Shown one piece after another: positions 42,540 to 55,390 of a stretch of DNA of 64,000 nucleotides. Below the pieces are notes generated by a model. It was not told the origin of the DNA and ran no database searches. It saw only the letters and a program-made list of their open reading frames with translations. Numbering within the stretch: the stretch's first letter is position 1; each line of letters opens with the position of its first letter. The stretch spans positions 16,361,501-16,425,500 of the forward strand of contig NC_073355.2 of the NCBI RefSeq assembly GCF_027580225.2. The letters are read 5' to 3'. This DNA is from Misgurnus anguillicaudatus (taxonomy: Eukaryota > Chordata > Actinopteri > Cypriniformes > Cobitidae). Position numbers and translations under genes: made by a program.

Positions 42540-43090
42540 AGCTGGATGTTACATAGTATATTGAAACTTAAAGCAGTATGTCTTGTGTCTTAAAGTGACA
42601 GTATCCTGCTGCTTTCTGTGTCAAAAATGTTAATTTTATAAGAAATATATTTTCATTTAATACAGATGCCTGAACATTAAAACACGATTCTAGTATTTGT
42701 ATTTGCCATGTTCTGAATAAAAGTAGTTTAAAACCATTATTAACTGTCTGGTTTTTAGAATTCTCATTCAGGAGCAAAAATCTGCCTTAACATTTAACAG
42801 GAATAAAGATTTGTTATTTATCATGATAATTATCGATATAGACTGATATGGAAAAAATTTTTAATTTTTTTTTGCCATCACCCAGCCCTACTTCTATGTA
42901 AATATCAAAGAATAGTTTAATATAGTACTTCAATGCATTCTTTGGCACCTTAAAATAACTTGCACTGACAGATCTTAAAATATGCCAATGCCATTGATTT
43001 CTCCCAAAATACACATCTGTGCCATTGTTTCTAAGGCATGTTTATAAAGATGCTTAAACATCGTAACATTTTAAGCGTCACCCCACCCTA

Positions 43091-44604
43091 TTGAGTTAAA
43101 TCTACACTCTTGGAGCTTTCAAACAATATACAGTTTGTCATGATTAGATAAGAATTCATATGAAAACATTGAAGTAAATGTAGGTGTCCTGCTGGTGGGA
43201 CAGTGACATTTATCAGAAAATAAATGTTTTGAGGCACACTCTCTTCAACAAATGAATCAATTACTTTCCCTACATAATTTATTTTATAAAACACTGTTGA
43301 AATGTCTATTCTGGAGGCTTAGACCTTTCCAACGATATATAGTTTGTAGTGATAGATAAAAATTTACATCAACAATATTAATGCAAACTTAGGTGTCCCG
43401 TATTTGGGACGGCGTCGCTTAACAGTTTAATTTAACTGTTAATTTAAGTCCTGGTTTTAGCTACGCCTTCTCTGTGAAACCAGGCCAAAATGTAACAACA
43501 TGATCTTGCAAGACCATCAGCAGGCTGAAGGATTGAGAATATCAAATGCATTCGCTGTCTTGTCTTCTACAAACATAGATTCACACATTTTTAAAGTTTC
43601 ATGAATCCTCTACTTTGGAAATTCATTAAAATGAGACCAGTTTCAGGAGGCAAAACTTTCGACCTCCAGTCGGCAGTTTTTGTCCGATTGTGAATGAGAA
43701 AAGCTGGGGATTAACCAGGATTGAGATAGGTGATGCTATTATCTACAGATGCTATAATAGTGCTCCATAATTAGAGCAGTTCAGCCATGACCCAGACCGA
43801 ATGTAAGCTGCATCAAGCTTTTTATAAACAGTCCATTACAGTGACTGAAATTAAAGAGTTGGCATAGCTATGGCCGGTAGTGTGAGAAGAATGCCACGGC
43901 TGTTTGGACATTATGCAAAGTGAATCAAATTGTAAAGCAACTGTAATTGATTAACCGTTCATGCGTTTATTTGCTCAAAGCGGGAAAATTGAATTTAGGC
44001 CTCCGTAATGTAGCTTTTAAATAACCAGACTAATGTGAGGCATTCAGTTGTGTGTGGGCTGGAGGCAGTTCAGGGTAAATCTTGTGTGGTGTGCCAGTGC
44101 TTATTTAGACAACAAGGATCAATTCTGTGTCAGGCCAGTGCTGTGTTGTCAAAGCCTCGTGTGCATGTGTATTTTGTTTTTAGATTTTGAACTGAATAGA
44201 CATCAGAGCAACAATGGGTTGCCAGTGTTTTCCAACAAAGAGTTTATGATAACAAAAGATCATTGATTTTCATTCAGATTCAAAAGCCATTAAACGCCAT
44301 TCATCAAATTGAATTAATCATATTAACTAACTGAATGTCGTATCCATCTTATTTTTGACCTAAATGTTGGTGGCACGATCTTTGAGCTCTTTTTGTGTAA
44401 GACTTCCGGTAAGCCTCTAAAGCTAAGGGTAGTCGTATTGCGAGTGACACAAGCGTGCCGTTTTGACTGGCTAATGACTAGGCATATTTTATAAAGTTAG
44501 GGGTTGACATAATAGCCGGTACAAACCCAGTAATTCTTTACAAAACATTTGTTTTGACCATAATCCATGAACCAGAGCTGAATGTAGCCGGCTATTGAAA
44601 CTGA
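43091..44604. other. Gene-free stretch
   Basis: I see no gene and no clear repeats. Short frames at 44,048-44,266 (plus) and 44,497-44,727 (minus) have no supporting features; the second overlaps the start of the tandem duplication. Confidence 0.5.
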
Positions 44605-45060
44605 AGTCTCGCAGAAAAATATTAAATTCGTCACATCACCTCCGCCTTCGAAAATAAGGTGGAAACATCTCGGCACGTAGTAAATGTTCATCAAATATTT
44701 TTGTTGGCAGAATCCATTAAACGCCACATTTTTTTCCAGAAAAGTCTTCTAAGTGCACCTAAAAGAATTAGATAAATTACAACGTGCATAGGCGTCTGAT
44801 GTAAATTGTTAAGCTTCAAGGGATTTTTACCCAGTCTCGCAGAAAAAAATTAAATACGTCACATCACCTCCGCCTTCGAAAATAAGGTGGAAACATCTCG
44901 GCACGTAGTAAATGTTTATCAAATATTTTTTGTTGGCAGAATCCATTAAACGCCACATCCTTTTTTCAGAAAAGTCCTCTCTGCACGTAAAAGAATTGGA
45001 TAAATGACAACGTGCATATGCGTCTGATATAAATTATTAAGCTTCAAGGGATTTTTACCC
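44605..45060. repeat. 228-bp tandem duplication
   Basis: Units 44605-44832 and 44833-45060 both begin AGTCTCGCAGAAAAA and end AGGGATTTTTACC(C). They share CACCTCCGCCTTCGAAAATA, GGTGGAAACATCTCGGCACG, AGAATCCATTAAACGCCACA and ACAACGTGCATA. The two differ at scattered single bases and a few small indels, so the duplication is not very recent. The unit has no transposon-like ends. Confidence 0.92.
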
Positions 45061-45116
45061 TGTTAAAGGAGGTTTACAGAATGTATTCGATTATTGACCA
45101 AGTTTTTACCCTTTTA

Positions 45117-45735
45117 TCTAGCCTGGCTAACATCAGACCAGTCTCATAGAGAATGAGACATGGTCCTGGAATCACACGCTAATTTTCTCGTATTTGAAGC
45201 GTGGTTTACGAATGTCCAGAGCCATTTATTGGGCGCTACTAGTGTCTAGCAAATGTGTTTGTACATAGCTCATAGCCAATCGTTTCAATTATACCAGATG
45301 ACGTATGTAGAGCGACATAAATTCAAACATAAACAACTTTTTTTGATATGTGTGCACACAGCTTAAAGCTATGCAACTAAACCGGTAGTTGTATATTGAT
45401 ATTGAAAAGCAACACAATTTAGTAGCACTGTGACAACCACAGTACAGGCATAATGACAATATGATATTTAAATACCACTTACCATTTATAAGTTAATTGT
45501 ACTTCGTCGAAGACGATGCCTAGCAGGTTGGTCCTATAAAACTCTGTGGCTATCATGTCTTGGCCATATCCAAACATCCTTCTTGGATATGAAATTGTTG
45601 CCGTGTTGGATAAACAAAACTGCTTCGGTGTGTCGCATAGACGTCATCATCGTCTTGCTGCCCCCTCCCTGTTCTGTGATTGGTTCCCTATTTCAGGAGC
45701 AAAATTGGTCCATAGTTTCCATGCTAGACTTGCAG
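45117..45735. repeat. CTAGCCTGGCTAACATCAGA-type repeat
   Basis: It begins CTAGCCTGGCTAACATCAGA with CAGTCTCATAGAGAATGAGA and finishes near GTCCATAGTTTCCATGCTAG. The first and last bases (CTAGC..GCTAG) are complementary but the arms are weak. I recognise the opening as a frequent cyprinid repeat. There is no coding content. Confidence 0.45.
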
Positions 45736-48320
45736 CGTGAATAAATTTTGCGCAAAAGGCAGCATGGGGAAACCTTTTACCTTTATTTAGAAAGGACAAT
45801 GAAGACTGACTGAGATAGGGTGGGATTGGGAAACGACAGTGGATCACATTTAAACTTGGGGCCCCTGTGTGTACCAGGACCTGAATACAACCAGAATGTG
45901 GCAGCCACATGCATCACAGCGCCCCCTAATGTGTGGTTCAGTTTCTTCATTTATACCTTTTGAATTCTGACTTTCAAACTTTCTAGTTGCATCTTTAATG
46001 ATTTTGCAAGTCTTTTATTATATTTTGTCCAAAAAAGTGGAGGTTTTTGCCAAAGAAGCATGCACGCACTTAGAGGATGTTGCAGCAAAACAGTTCAAAT
46101 TGTTAAATACCTATGATTTCAATTTCAAGGCATTTCAGTTACTAACTCATAACCTTTTCATTGCCATTAAAGTAAAATTATTGAACCTAAACATAAGAAC
46201 ATGATAAAAAATGCTTATTTACAAGAAAACATGTCAGAGGCACTTAGAGGGTTTTGCACTTGAGCTCTTCATATAAACTTTTTACATATATAATTGTGTT
46301 TACATGTAAGCCTTATATTTACTGTATGTATGCATTTCCAAAAAGTGTTGTTTTTATGCAGGGCTTTCGTTGTGCACTTTTAAAAGTATTCTTAGCTGCA
46401 GTATGGCAAATCGGTGTGTGGTAATATTTAATTGACTATAGCTCTGGGCCTTTGTGGGTTATATTTGACTCTTTATTGCATTGTTTTTAACCGCACATTC
46501 TAAAAGTCTCAACGGATTGTGATAAAAGGGAACCATTACACATCGTTTTGGGGAAAAAGACAATCATCCATATTTGATGATATTGTTTGTTTGTATCATC
46601 TTTTGTTCTCCCGAGTGCAATCCTCACTCAGCCAGCACTGAACTGGCATCACTTCTAATGTTAAGTGCATTTTTCATGGGGCAATCTGCGAAATTCTTTT
46701 TATAAGAGCAGATTTTGCATGTACCCTGCGACTGCACCTCCCTCTGGATGCACCGCTTATCCACCCAGAATGTTTGCTACGCTAGAAAACAATCTCGTTG
46801 AAATTTTGTGGACACGCTAGTAAGGAAAACATATCATTCGTGTCTGTAGGTCAATTTTTCCTTTGGGTTCTGCGAGGGTTCATAAAGGGCACATCTGGCA
46901 TTGAGTTATTTCCGGGAAACCAGAAAGGCCACATGTCACAGGTCCTGGTCATGACAAAAATCTGGCCCGGAAGGTCATCGGCCTGTGACTTGCGTTCACT
47001 GTAATTCTATCAAGTTTCACGTTGAACTGCAGCTATTTTTCAGGCTCCAAAGGTCACATGCATTGATTCCTGCAGCAAAATGATGTGATGTTCCTGCTTC
47101 CTGGTCTTCTTTTGCCTCGTGGCGAGATCGTCAGCGACGTAAGGGTGCCTCATCAGCCCGACCGCTAATTGCTCCAAAAATGAAAGTGCCCTGATAACCC
47201 GGACGCTTCTACAATCAATCTCTGTCGTATTTATCTTTAATTGGTCTTGCAAAGGTTTTATAACGCTGATCTATCCCATTTTTCCACATGGCATTTGCTG
47301 CCTTGACTGGCATTTTATTCACTTTCTTTGCACAAATTTCTACTTGTTCACTGTATCAGCTTGCCCATCAGAGCTCTTCTGCCTATGTGGGTAATAGCCT
47401 CTCTTCCCAAGTCCCAACCTTTTGAAACGCCTATGATTTTGATTGAATGAAGGTCATTTTCAACAGACATTAGGCAAAGATAACATGGTAGTTAAATGAT
47501 AAAAGCAAACCAATGCATTTCCTTTCACAGCAGAAAGTCGGCATCCGCGTTTGCGATTCAAGGCATGTCGTGATGAAGCAGAATTTGTGTGACAAAGGAA
47601 AGAATCGCATGCATTTTACATGCCGTCCTCTCTTCCACAGTTGAGGCTGTTTAATGTCCCTCCATAATTACCGCTGATTGTCCGTGGTCACCGCAATCGC
47701 CTTCTGTACATCTGACCTTTGCGTAACATTTGCGAGAATAACGGTTTGTAATGACATTCGGTTTGTTCAGTAACTCAAGGACCTCAGAGGCCTGTTATTG
47801 TCTTTATTCCTGAGAATTATCAAACCGCAAACAGCAAAACATGTTTTGAGTCGGATAATGAAAACAGCAAGTGCTTCTGAAAAGTATCCGTATTTTCGTC
47901 AGCACGGCTGTTAATTACGCTGTCTCCCTGGGGTTTTTTCTCGTGGTTTAGTATGAAAAAGCTCATTAACGTTGTGCTCCTCTCATTGGGCTGATTTTGT
48001 CAGTCGAGTCCCTTCACCCTCCTCCTGCCAGCTCGCCCGCATGTATATCACGCTCAACCTCTGCCGTCTTTCAGTCATGGTTTCAGACATTAGGCCACAC
48101 ACAGGAAGTTTGTACAGGATGTGCCTATAGTCTAGTGATTATATAGTAGCTCATATCAGGCTGTTGTTGTGCTTCATGCGGTCAATCGACTAGCGGGAAT
48201 GAAATCAATTTTCACTGAACAGCTTACCACTTTTGTATGCAAAACCCTGCATTGGGTTTACTATGCCTTTTGTGATTATAATGGTATTCTTTATCATTCG
48301 AAAAATCACTTGTGGGATGT
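45736..48320. other. Mostly non-repetitive, gene-free stretch
   Basis: No gene, splice-bounded exon or repeat ends were found. The stretch 47,540-47,830 has higher complexity and no repeat resemblance, so it would be a candidate for a conserved non-coding segment, which I cannot test here. Confidence 0.5.
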
Positions 48321-48328
48321 ATGCTAGA

Positions 48329-49651
48329 CAGGGTCCGAAATTAACTTTTTGGCTCACCTGCCACGAGGACTGGTAGATGAAAAAATCCACCAGCCAAACA
48401 CATTTTTTACCGGCCAGAATAATAAACAGCCTTTTTTGTCACATGTACATTAATTTAATTTGCTGTATTCATTGCAGGGCTCGCAAAATTTCTAAATCCC
48501 TGGTAGCCCTTCGGGCAGGCACTCTTCAGTTTTTGGTAGCCCGAAATGAATGCAAGTAGCCCGAATAAAAAATACAGTACTTTTAATGTAGAATATTAAA
48601 ACAAAACATCTATCAAAACACAAATAACACATGTCAAATTTCAGTACGTATCAATCATCAGTACAAACTTTTCTTCTAACCGAAGTGAAATATCTATACA
48701 TCAGATTCTGAATCTGAAATATTAACTGAAGTCACAGATAAGAAAATGCCACTTGACTGTGTGGGCATAGAACAGGCTTAGTCAATTCGTTTTACAACAG
48801 GCCAAATTTTGCCAATACAAAGCCAATAGGGCATCTAACCACAATGTTTAATCTGCTATTCTTGTTGTTGTTTGGATGCTGTTGTTTTTTTAACAAACAA
48901 AAAGATTGGATTTCCATGTAAACCAACTTTTCCTGCTCATCCCCACACCAGATATCCTCACCATTTAAAAGTGGTTTAGTAGGTCACAAAACTCACAGTT
49001 TGGATCATCCAGTTACAGATTGGATCATTTTTTTCGATCAGAAAATCAGGGGCTACTGTCGCTTTAAGAGTCACTCTCTTCACTGCCCGTAAAATCTATA
49101 CTTTAAAGCTTGCTGCGAGAGATGTAATTTTGTTTACGTGAGGATAGTTATGACTGACAGGACGAAGTTGGAGGATTTGCCCAACAAATCCATGACAAAT
49201 CATGACGGATTGCTTCCTGTACTGCGTCTTGTCGCGCGATCGCGAAAGTGAAACTCGAGCGCACGCTCAAACGTAATTTAAATACCCAATGCCTGAATTT
49301 CATACACCATTATTACCCATCCAAATCTGTGAAAGAATGCATAAGCATTTAAATATCTTTTTTCCTCCCTATAAGTCAAGATAGCCCGACGGGCAGGGCG
49401 GGGATGCATTTTGATAGCTAATATGCAGCAGATAGCTCCAGACCGCAAGTTACCTGCAGTACTAGCAACAGACCGTCTCTAGTGCGAGACTTGGAGTGTA
49501 GAGACGTTCTGTGGCTAGCTCACCTCGTTCCCAGATTATTATTTTGGTATGAAAATCACCCGCCAGTGTGGCGTGTAGCCTTTTGAATTTAGTCGCCAAA
49601 CGGAAAATCTACCCGCATTTGGCGCTTGGCGGGTGTTAATTTCGGACCCTG
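48329..49651. mobile_element. hAT element, CAGGGTCCGAAATTAAC ends
   Basis: ATGCTAGA lies exactly on both sides (48321-48328 and 49652-49659). Ends CAGGGTCCGAAATTAACTTT and GTTAATTTCGGACCCTG are complements. GCTCACCTGCCACGAGG and GGCGGGTG words follow inside. A second hAT-type terminus, CAGGGCTCGCAAAATTTC, starts at 48,475 and marks a nested, right-truncated element (to about 49,420) with TAGCCCGA words. There is no transposase frame. Confidence 0.88.
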
Positions 49652-49675
49652 ATGCTAGACAAATATACAGATACA

Positions 49676-49859
49676 CACTCTCGGAAATTAAGGTACGAAG
49701 TTGTACCTTTTTGTCACTGGAACAGTACCTTCTAAAAAGGTCCTAATATTTATCACTTAGGTACAAATATGTACCTTTGAAATACAAAAGTGTACTTTTT
49801 GAAAAGATACCTCCCCAGTGGCAACCTTTGTACCTTCATGTACCTTTTTTCAGAGAGTG
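49676..49859. mobile_element. GGTAC-type MITE, CACTCTC ends
   Basis: CACTCTCGGAAATTAAGGTA and GTACCTTTTTTCAGAGAGTG are complementary ends. AGGTACAAATATGTACCTTT lies at the centre and GTACC/GGTAC words recur. Related sequence occurs at 6636-6790 and 62150-62260. Confidence 0.75.
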
Positions 49860-49869
49860 CAGATAAATA

Positions 49870-51425
49870 ATTTTTTTAAATGTTTGGCGTTATTAAAAAA
49901 TCACGTGTAACAAATTTAAAATAAGTGTGTTCACAGCAGACACACCATTTTGAGTTATCTCGCTTTATTAATGTGTGAAATTTGTGATATTCGTAACATG
50001 GGATGAAAGCAATTTTCTCCAAGCCCTGATAACATTATATTTTTTACTATGACAGCATCTTTAGCACACAACCCTTGACAGAGCTGACAAATATCGCGTT
50101 TTACTCACCATTTTGCGTATGTAGGTACAGAAAGCTGTCTTCAACCATGATTAGTAAATTCCAAAAGTGGTCAGTTTGTTCTTATAACACGTTCTGTTTT
50201 TCGTTTCATGTGTTACAGGACTGATCAATCTTCAGGTTATTTAGTGACCTAACACATCCTGAAGTTTGCATTCTCAGAGTTTTCAAAATAAAAGTAAATT
50301 GGGTTTAAATGTCAACAGGTCCTGTCAGGAATGAAAGTAACACTTGGTACTTTTGTTTCGCCGCTAGTACTGTTGCATTATGTTGGAAATTTATATTATT
50401 CTAATTTGATTTAATTTTACAGTGTTTAAACTGGTAAAAATGTTTTTTTTTCAACAACTCTGAAAAGACAAAGACATAGTTTGTACAGTCAGTTTGCTTT
50501 TGAAACATTTGGTAAAACTAAAATTTAAAAAGAAAATGTAATTTCATTATTTTTTGCAAAGATAAATGACAAAATATGTTTGCAGTTACAGTACAGGCCA
50601 AAAGTTTGGACACACTTGAAAATGTTAACTATGGATTTAAAAATCTTTTAATCTGAAGGTGTATGGTTAAATGCACGAAATTAGGTTTGTAAAAAAAAAA
50701 AACTATACCTGTGCCAAACAGATTAAATTCTGTTATTAGAAACTAAATTTTTATTTTAAAATATTATTTTTTTAAATAGATGACTTACACTGAATATTAA
50801 AGAAAAATCTGTCAATAAGAGCCCAGATTAAATGTGAAGTCCTTCAATATTCTTTAAAATTCAGTCTAAAGTAAAACTTTAAGAAGCTTCTTGATAAAAT
50901 GACACGAGTATGGTTTCGCAATTTCTAGGCAAAGGGTGACTGCACTTCAAATGATAAAATATAACAAAATTTTGATTTATTTTGAATGCTTTCAGTCACC
51001 AACATAATTCCCACAGTTGCATTTGTGTTATGCCATAGTTTGGACGAGTTTATTATTATTGTGTTATGTGGACAAATATATAAATAAAGAACGAGTGGGT
51101 GTGTCCAAACTTTTGGCCTGTACATATTAAGGAGGTCATAGTCATGTATATTTACTAAAAACAAGTGTAACACAAAAATCTATATTGTTTTGTTGTATTA
51201 CTTTTGACCCACCTGTGTGTTACTTTCGTCCCTTCTGACAGGGTCAAAAGTAACAATGCGCTACTTATGTTCAAAGTGAAATTATACTGAAGTCGTTTAA
51301 CATCTGTTCAAAATTTCACCTGGTATTGATAGACCCACAGCAAACATATATCTCTGTCTAAAACATTAGCTTTTAAAATGATGTTTTTCTGAAAAATTAT
51401 ACTTTCGCCCCTGCTCTCCCCTACC
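49870..51425. mobile_element. Element ending CCTGCTCTCCCCTACC, split
   Basis: The right end ACTTTCGCCCCTGCTCTCCC then CTACC is the complement of the left end near 6786. AAAAGTAACA and TTACTTTCGTCCC words lie on both sides of the inserted mariner-like MITE (50,336 and 51,220), which suggests the two parts belong together. The left terminus was not found. Confidence 0.45.
50594..51120. mobile_element. Tc1/mariner-type non-autonomous element
   Basis: TA flanks both ends (50592-50593 and 51121-51122). The termini CAGGCCAAAAGTTTGGACAC and GTGTCCAAACTTTTGGCCTG are exact inverted repeats of at least 20 bases. The ~500-bp interior is AT-rich with no transposase frame. TA target and such ends are typical of Tc1/mariner elements. 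Confidence 0.85.
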
Positions 51426-51603
51426 AGATTGTCCGACCTCCTCACTCACTTTCCTCCAAGCAAGATCCTTTTAATTCCTGTTTCTATAGAAGTACAAAGA
51501 TGTATCGTACAGATCTGGGTGTCCACATACAGTGACAATGACTTTGCCTGAATTGTTGTTTGGTATTTCTGCCTCAGCTCGCTACGTCGTAATCACGTTA
51601 CTA

Positions 51604-51766
51604 CACTTTAAAAATATGCAGCATGAAGTTAAAACAACTTTGTTTTTGCAAGTCATTTTAACCTACTATTTTAAGTTTGGGCTTAAAACAGTTCACATAA
51701 CTTATAAAGTTAAAGTAACATAAAAATATATGTTGATTTGACAAAAAAGCTTATTTTTTTACAGTG
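51604..51766. mobile_element. TA-target MITE, CACTGTAAAAA family
   Basis: It lies between TA dinucleotides (51602-51603 and 51767-51768). The left end is CACTTTAAAAATATGCAGCA and the right end CTTATTTTTTTACAGTG. The ATGCAGCATGAAGTTAAAAC segment matches the split copy at 1670-4133. Confidence 0.75.
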
Positions 51767-52515
51767 TACTAGAGCAAGCTCCTGATTGAATAACATGAAG
51801 CTAATATCCGCCAAAGTTCAGATTTATATATAAACATATATGTTTTAATATAGGTTTTTAATATATGTGACATATATAAAATGTGCCGTTTTCTTATATT
51901 ATATGCACATATATGCACCAACAGTATGTGTTAAACTATTTATTAGCAAAATGATTAAAATCCATAGCTGCTAGGCAACATAAATAAAAGTCCAACCAAT
52001 GACAGTCTGCACCTGCAGGAGCCAAGATTTAAGCCCACGACCTTCCGATCACAAGATGACCCGCTCTCCCATCTGCACCATTGTCAGGATTCAAATACCC
52101 AACCTTCCGATCATCCCATCTGAGCCACTGTTGCCGTTAAATTGCTTTTAACATTTTGTTATACATGTCCTTTTTTTACACTACCTTCATACAAGAAAGA
52201 ATTGACCTTGTAAATGTTTAAGGACAACTTGTACACATCATAGCTTTTCATCTCCTCTACTTGCCATAGTTAAATTCCATAACATGCCAACAACAAGTGA
52301 TACCAATTTCATGTGTTCGCACATACACCAATTCTTGCATGTTTTTTTAGTTAGTTCTTAGCTATTGCCTTGATAATAGAACATATGAGCTCAGCATCAT
52401 GTACGACAGTTGGCCAAAAATGGCCAGATCCTGCCATGAGCTATATAGGAGACATATCTTGTATGTATAGGGCTTACATGTAGATACAAAGAAGCAATAA
52501 AGGAGACCTATATGG

Positions 52516-53103
52516 TAGGGCTGGGCAAAAAAAAATATTTTTCGATTAACCGTTTTTTTTTTTTTAACATGGTCGATTAAGAATCGATTCACAAAGAGCA
52601 AAATCATTTTTTTTCATATTTTTTTCTGCAAACATTGAACGTAAGATTAACGATAATCTAATTACTAGTCTTCTTCACTACTGTAGATGTCACCCTCTTT
52701 TTGACTTGCACGATGTTACCAAGGAGCGAGCAGCGAGCCTGTCATTTTTTCATTCAGTGCTTAAAATGGCGGTTTTAGGTGCTTCATCGATGTCGATGCC
52801 ACCTTTAAATAAAAAGTAAGAGGTATGGACCCATTTTAGATTTCGCAAGCAAGACGACGACGATAGTGTTGTGGCTTATAATAACTTTTTATTAATTACC
52901 CACTTGTAAACTTATGTTCACTGTTCTTTTTTATTAATATAGTATTTGGATTACATCTATATTCATTAAGTTGAATCGAGAATCGAGTATAAAAAAATGA
53001 CCCGAGAACCGGAATCGAAAATTGAATCGAAATCGAATTGATTTGATAGCTTGTGAATCGAAATTGAATTGATCTGGAATATCTGAATCGATACCCAGCC
53101 CTA
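52516..53103. mobile_element. hAT MITE, TAGGGCTGGGC ends
   Basis: CTATATGG lies exactly on both sides (52508-52515 and 53104-53111). Ends TAGGGCTGGGCAAAAAAA and GATACCCAGCCCTA are complements. GATTAAGAATCGATTC and GAATCGAAATTGAATTG words fill the arms. There is no transposase. Confidence 0.9.
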
Positions 53104-53139
53104 CTATATGGCCTGTATATGCACATGTGCACCTCAATT

Positions 53140-53142
<3 letters not shown>

Positions 53143-53186
<44 letters not shown>
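53143..53186. repeat. (TA)n microsatellite
   Basis: About 44 bases of TA immediately follow the hAT-flanking sequence. Confidence 0.95.
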
Positions 53187-53187
<1 letters not shown>

Positions 53188-53300
53188 TCATATATGCAGC
53201 ATATACTGTATATTATCATATATGGGTATATATGCAGCATATATGTGTATATAAGCTGCATATAGGTTTCATATATGGGCATATATCCTCATATAGGTTA

Positions 53301-54699
53301 TTTTCATTGACTTATCATGTAAATCACTTGTGCTTAACACTTCATTTGCATCTAGTGTGAACGCAACATTACACATTAATGTTATTTTTTAGCTGTTTAC
53401 TTTCGCTTAAGACCTAAATCGCAGCGTTTATGAGGATACTTTGCAAAGACGGGAATTTTGATGCATATGTGTATTTAATGCCAATAAAGCTGCAAAAATG
53501 CTGAAGAGCTCAATGAGCAGGGGATGTGCGGTTTGCACGCTCCTCTCACACAGAAACTTACACAGAAATTGACACATTTTTACTGATTTGTCATACTTAC
53601 TGGTTTATCGCCTACTGTACCACTAATATACAATATGTATAAGCAATACAAACTTATAAAAAAGTCTAAAGGATTGCAATGAGAATTCTTTAATTACACA
53701 TTGCTAATACGTAAACATGCTACATGTATCACAATTTGAGATATTTATGTGATACTAAATGTGAAAATAATTCAAGATTGTAATCAGTATAAAGATGTGT
53801 TGTATTAGTGCAAAGGATTCTTAATGAATAAGACTTTTAATTTTTCGTTTTTTTTCTACACATTAGTTCACACTTTAGTTGTGCTTTAGGCAATCGTCCA
53901 GCTAACAAGGAATGGAATGACACTTAATCTTGGTCAATGAACTATCCCAACACCGACTATTTAATTTCATTATCATCTCTTTAAGTCACTACTTTTCAAT
54001 TCAGCCTCCTAATGTGTTTCTAATGTGTGTCTTCATTTAACCTCTAATCTAAATCGTATGCCTGCTCTCCGGGACCCTGGTCCGACAGTTATGCGTGCCG
54101 TTATCCATTCGAGACAGCCGTGGGGACGTCTCAGGGCTTTTAGACATGGCTCATCCCATGTGCAGAGAAGTGTCTCACTGTTGACTGCTAAAATGGATGC
54201 ATGTCTGCCTCTCCCCACCCCCTTTAAAAAAAAGACAGCGATTGTGTGTAAAAGGATATGAGAGACAGCCACCGTCCTGCCTCTCTGTCATCATCAGTGA
54301 GTCTGACCGTCTGACAGGAGCTGATTTTCTCTGACTCAGCTCACAGAGAGAAGCCATCACACCGACACACACACATGATGCAACCTTAAAATCTGTTATT
54401 TTACACCAGAGATACAACTGTGATCTGTTTAGGTGTCATTCCAAGCGTGAGGGTGATCCTTGCCTGAAAAACAGTTTTGTTTTGTTTTTTGAGATGGCAT
54501 TGTGGGGTAACCCTATAGCAGTTCTTACTTATTTGGTGAGATACGGAATGACAAGATACTTTATGTGGTATCACAGTGGCTTTCATTTTTTATTTGATGA
54601 TCCTGAGACCATCAAATCACCAAATCATAGTTAATTTGTGAAAAACATAAAAATTAATTAAACTTCGATCACCAGCTTTTTTGTAAAGTTTTAATGTCC
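53301..54699. other. Gene-free stretch
   Basis: No gene is visible. Overlapping frames on both strands near 54,025-54,272 are shadows of one another with no recognisable motif. Confidence 0.5.
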
Positions 54700-55145
54700 A
54701 TCCATATTTATTTTATATTATCTTTTTATTAAGATACAACCAGTAAATACAGGAAATATGTACACAAATTAAATCTCCCTTCAGGCATCAGTGAGTATTT
54801 TGTGTGACCTCTCTTGGCACGAAACACATCTTGAGCTTTTTTGTGGAGACTGAAGTCCTAAAGTCATTAAATTAGAATCAGAAATTAGGATTTGATTTTA
54901 TTTAAGTTTAAGAGATCCTGCAGCTGCCTGCTATTGCTCAAGTGAATATAGTTACCCTAAATGACACTTCAGCTTATACTTTTATTATACTGTTTTTAAT
55001 ACTACATACACATTTCCTGTAATTACTAGTTGTATTTTAATAAAGAGACCGAGAAACAATTATATATGATCACTATACAATTGCAAAAACAACAAATCTA
55101 ATGGTAGCATGGTGGCCTATAACTGTACAATTGCACAGTATTGTA
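54700..55145. mobile_element. Tc1-like remnant, right end
   Basis: AATTGCAAAAACAACAAATC, TAATGGTAGCATGGTGGCCT and TGCACAGTATTGTA near 55,079-55,146 are the reverse complement of the left terminus at 55,390-55,450. Upstream, AACCAGTAAATACAGGAAAT and CTCTCTTGGCACGAAACACA look like the degraded body of the same element. The TACAGTACTGTGCAAAGTC-type end is characteristic of a fish Tc1-like family. No transposase motif survives. Confidence 0.5.
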
Positions 55146-55235
55146 TTTAAGCTTATTTTTAAGAAACGCAAACTTTCCTTGAAGATAAAAAAAAACGTTT
55201 CCCAGTGGCTTCAAGCTGAGATGCGTTCAAACTAT

Positions 55236-55356
55236 ACTAGTCAACATTTGAAGTGGATCAAAACCTTAAGTTGTCTTAAAATCAGTACCCATTACCTGTT
55301 CTTGTTCTAGGACAACTTTGATGAATGCTTTTGATCCACTTCAAATGTTGACTAGT
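55236..55356. mobile_element. Small MITE with 28-bp perfect TIRs
   Basis: ACTAGTCAACATTTGAAGTG followed by GATCAAAA (55236-55263) is the exact complement of 55329-55356. The centre is about 65 bases. Non-coding. Confidence 0.85.
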
Positions 55357-55390
55357 GTAGTAAGATGCATGTTATTAATTTTGCACATTT

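Larger units (their letters stand above)
41493..42890. mobile_element. hAT element, TAGTGCTGGGTGAT ends (outer)
   Basis: CTTCTATG lies exactly on both sides (41485-41492 and 42891-42898). The left terminus TAGTGCTGGG is split after its first ten bases by the inner hAT and continues as TGATAATTCAATAACG. The right terminus reads GCCATCACCCAGCCCTA. Subterminal GATAATTTACCGATA and GATAATTATCGATATAGAC words are complementary in style. It carries a 23-bp foldback (42486-42539). There is no intact transposase. Confidence 0.9.
41229..43090. repeat. Host repeat around a nested hAT pair
   Basis: GAGCCAATCAGAGCAGAGCT at 41,341 and GGCATGTTTATAAAGATGCT at 43,035 are segments I associate with one frequent cyprinid repeat. 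The hAT at 41493-42890 separates them. Boundaries are approximate. Confidence 0.35.
51820..53300. repeat. CATATATG-rich repeat, split by a hAT
   Basis: CATATATGTTTTAATATAGG and CATATATAAAATGTGCCG (left) and ATATATGGGTATATATGCAG, GCTGCATATAGGTTTCATAT (right) are variants of a short word family. The hAT at 52516-53103 lies within. The ends are not defined. Confidence 0.4.

Noticed and set aside
53127..53360. Open frame with a YIYIYI repeat
   Set aside because: Translation of the TA microsatellite and CATATATG repeats.
54025..54272. Opposed frames on both strands suggesting an exon
   Set aside because: The frames are mirror shadows of one GC-richer stretch, without splice sites or motifs that agree.
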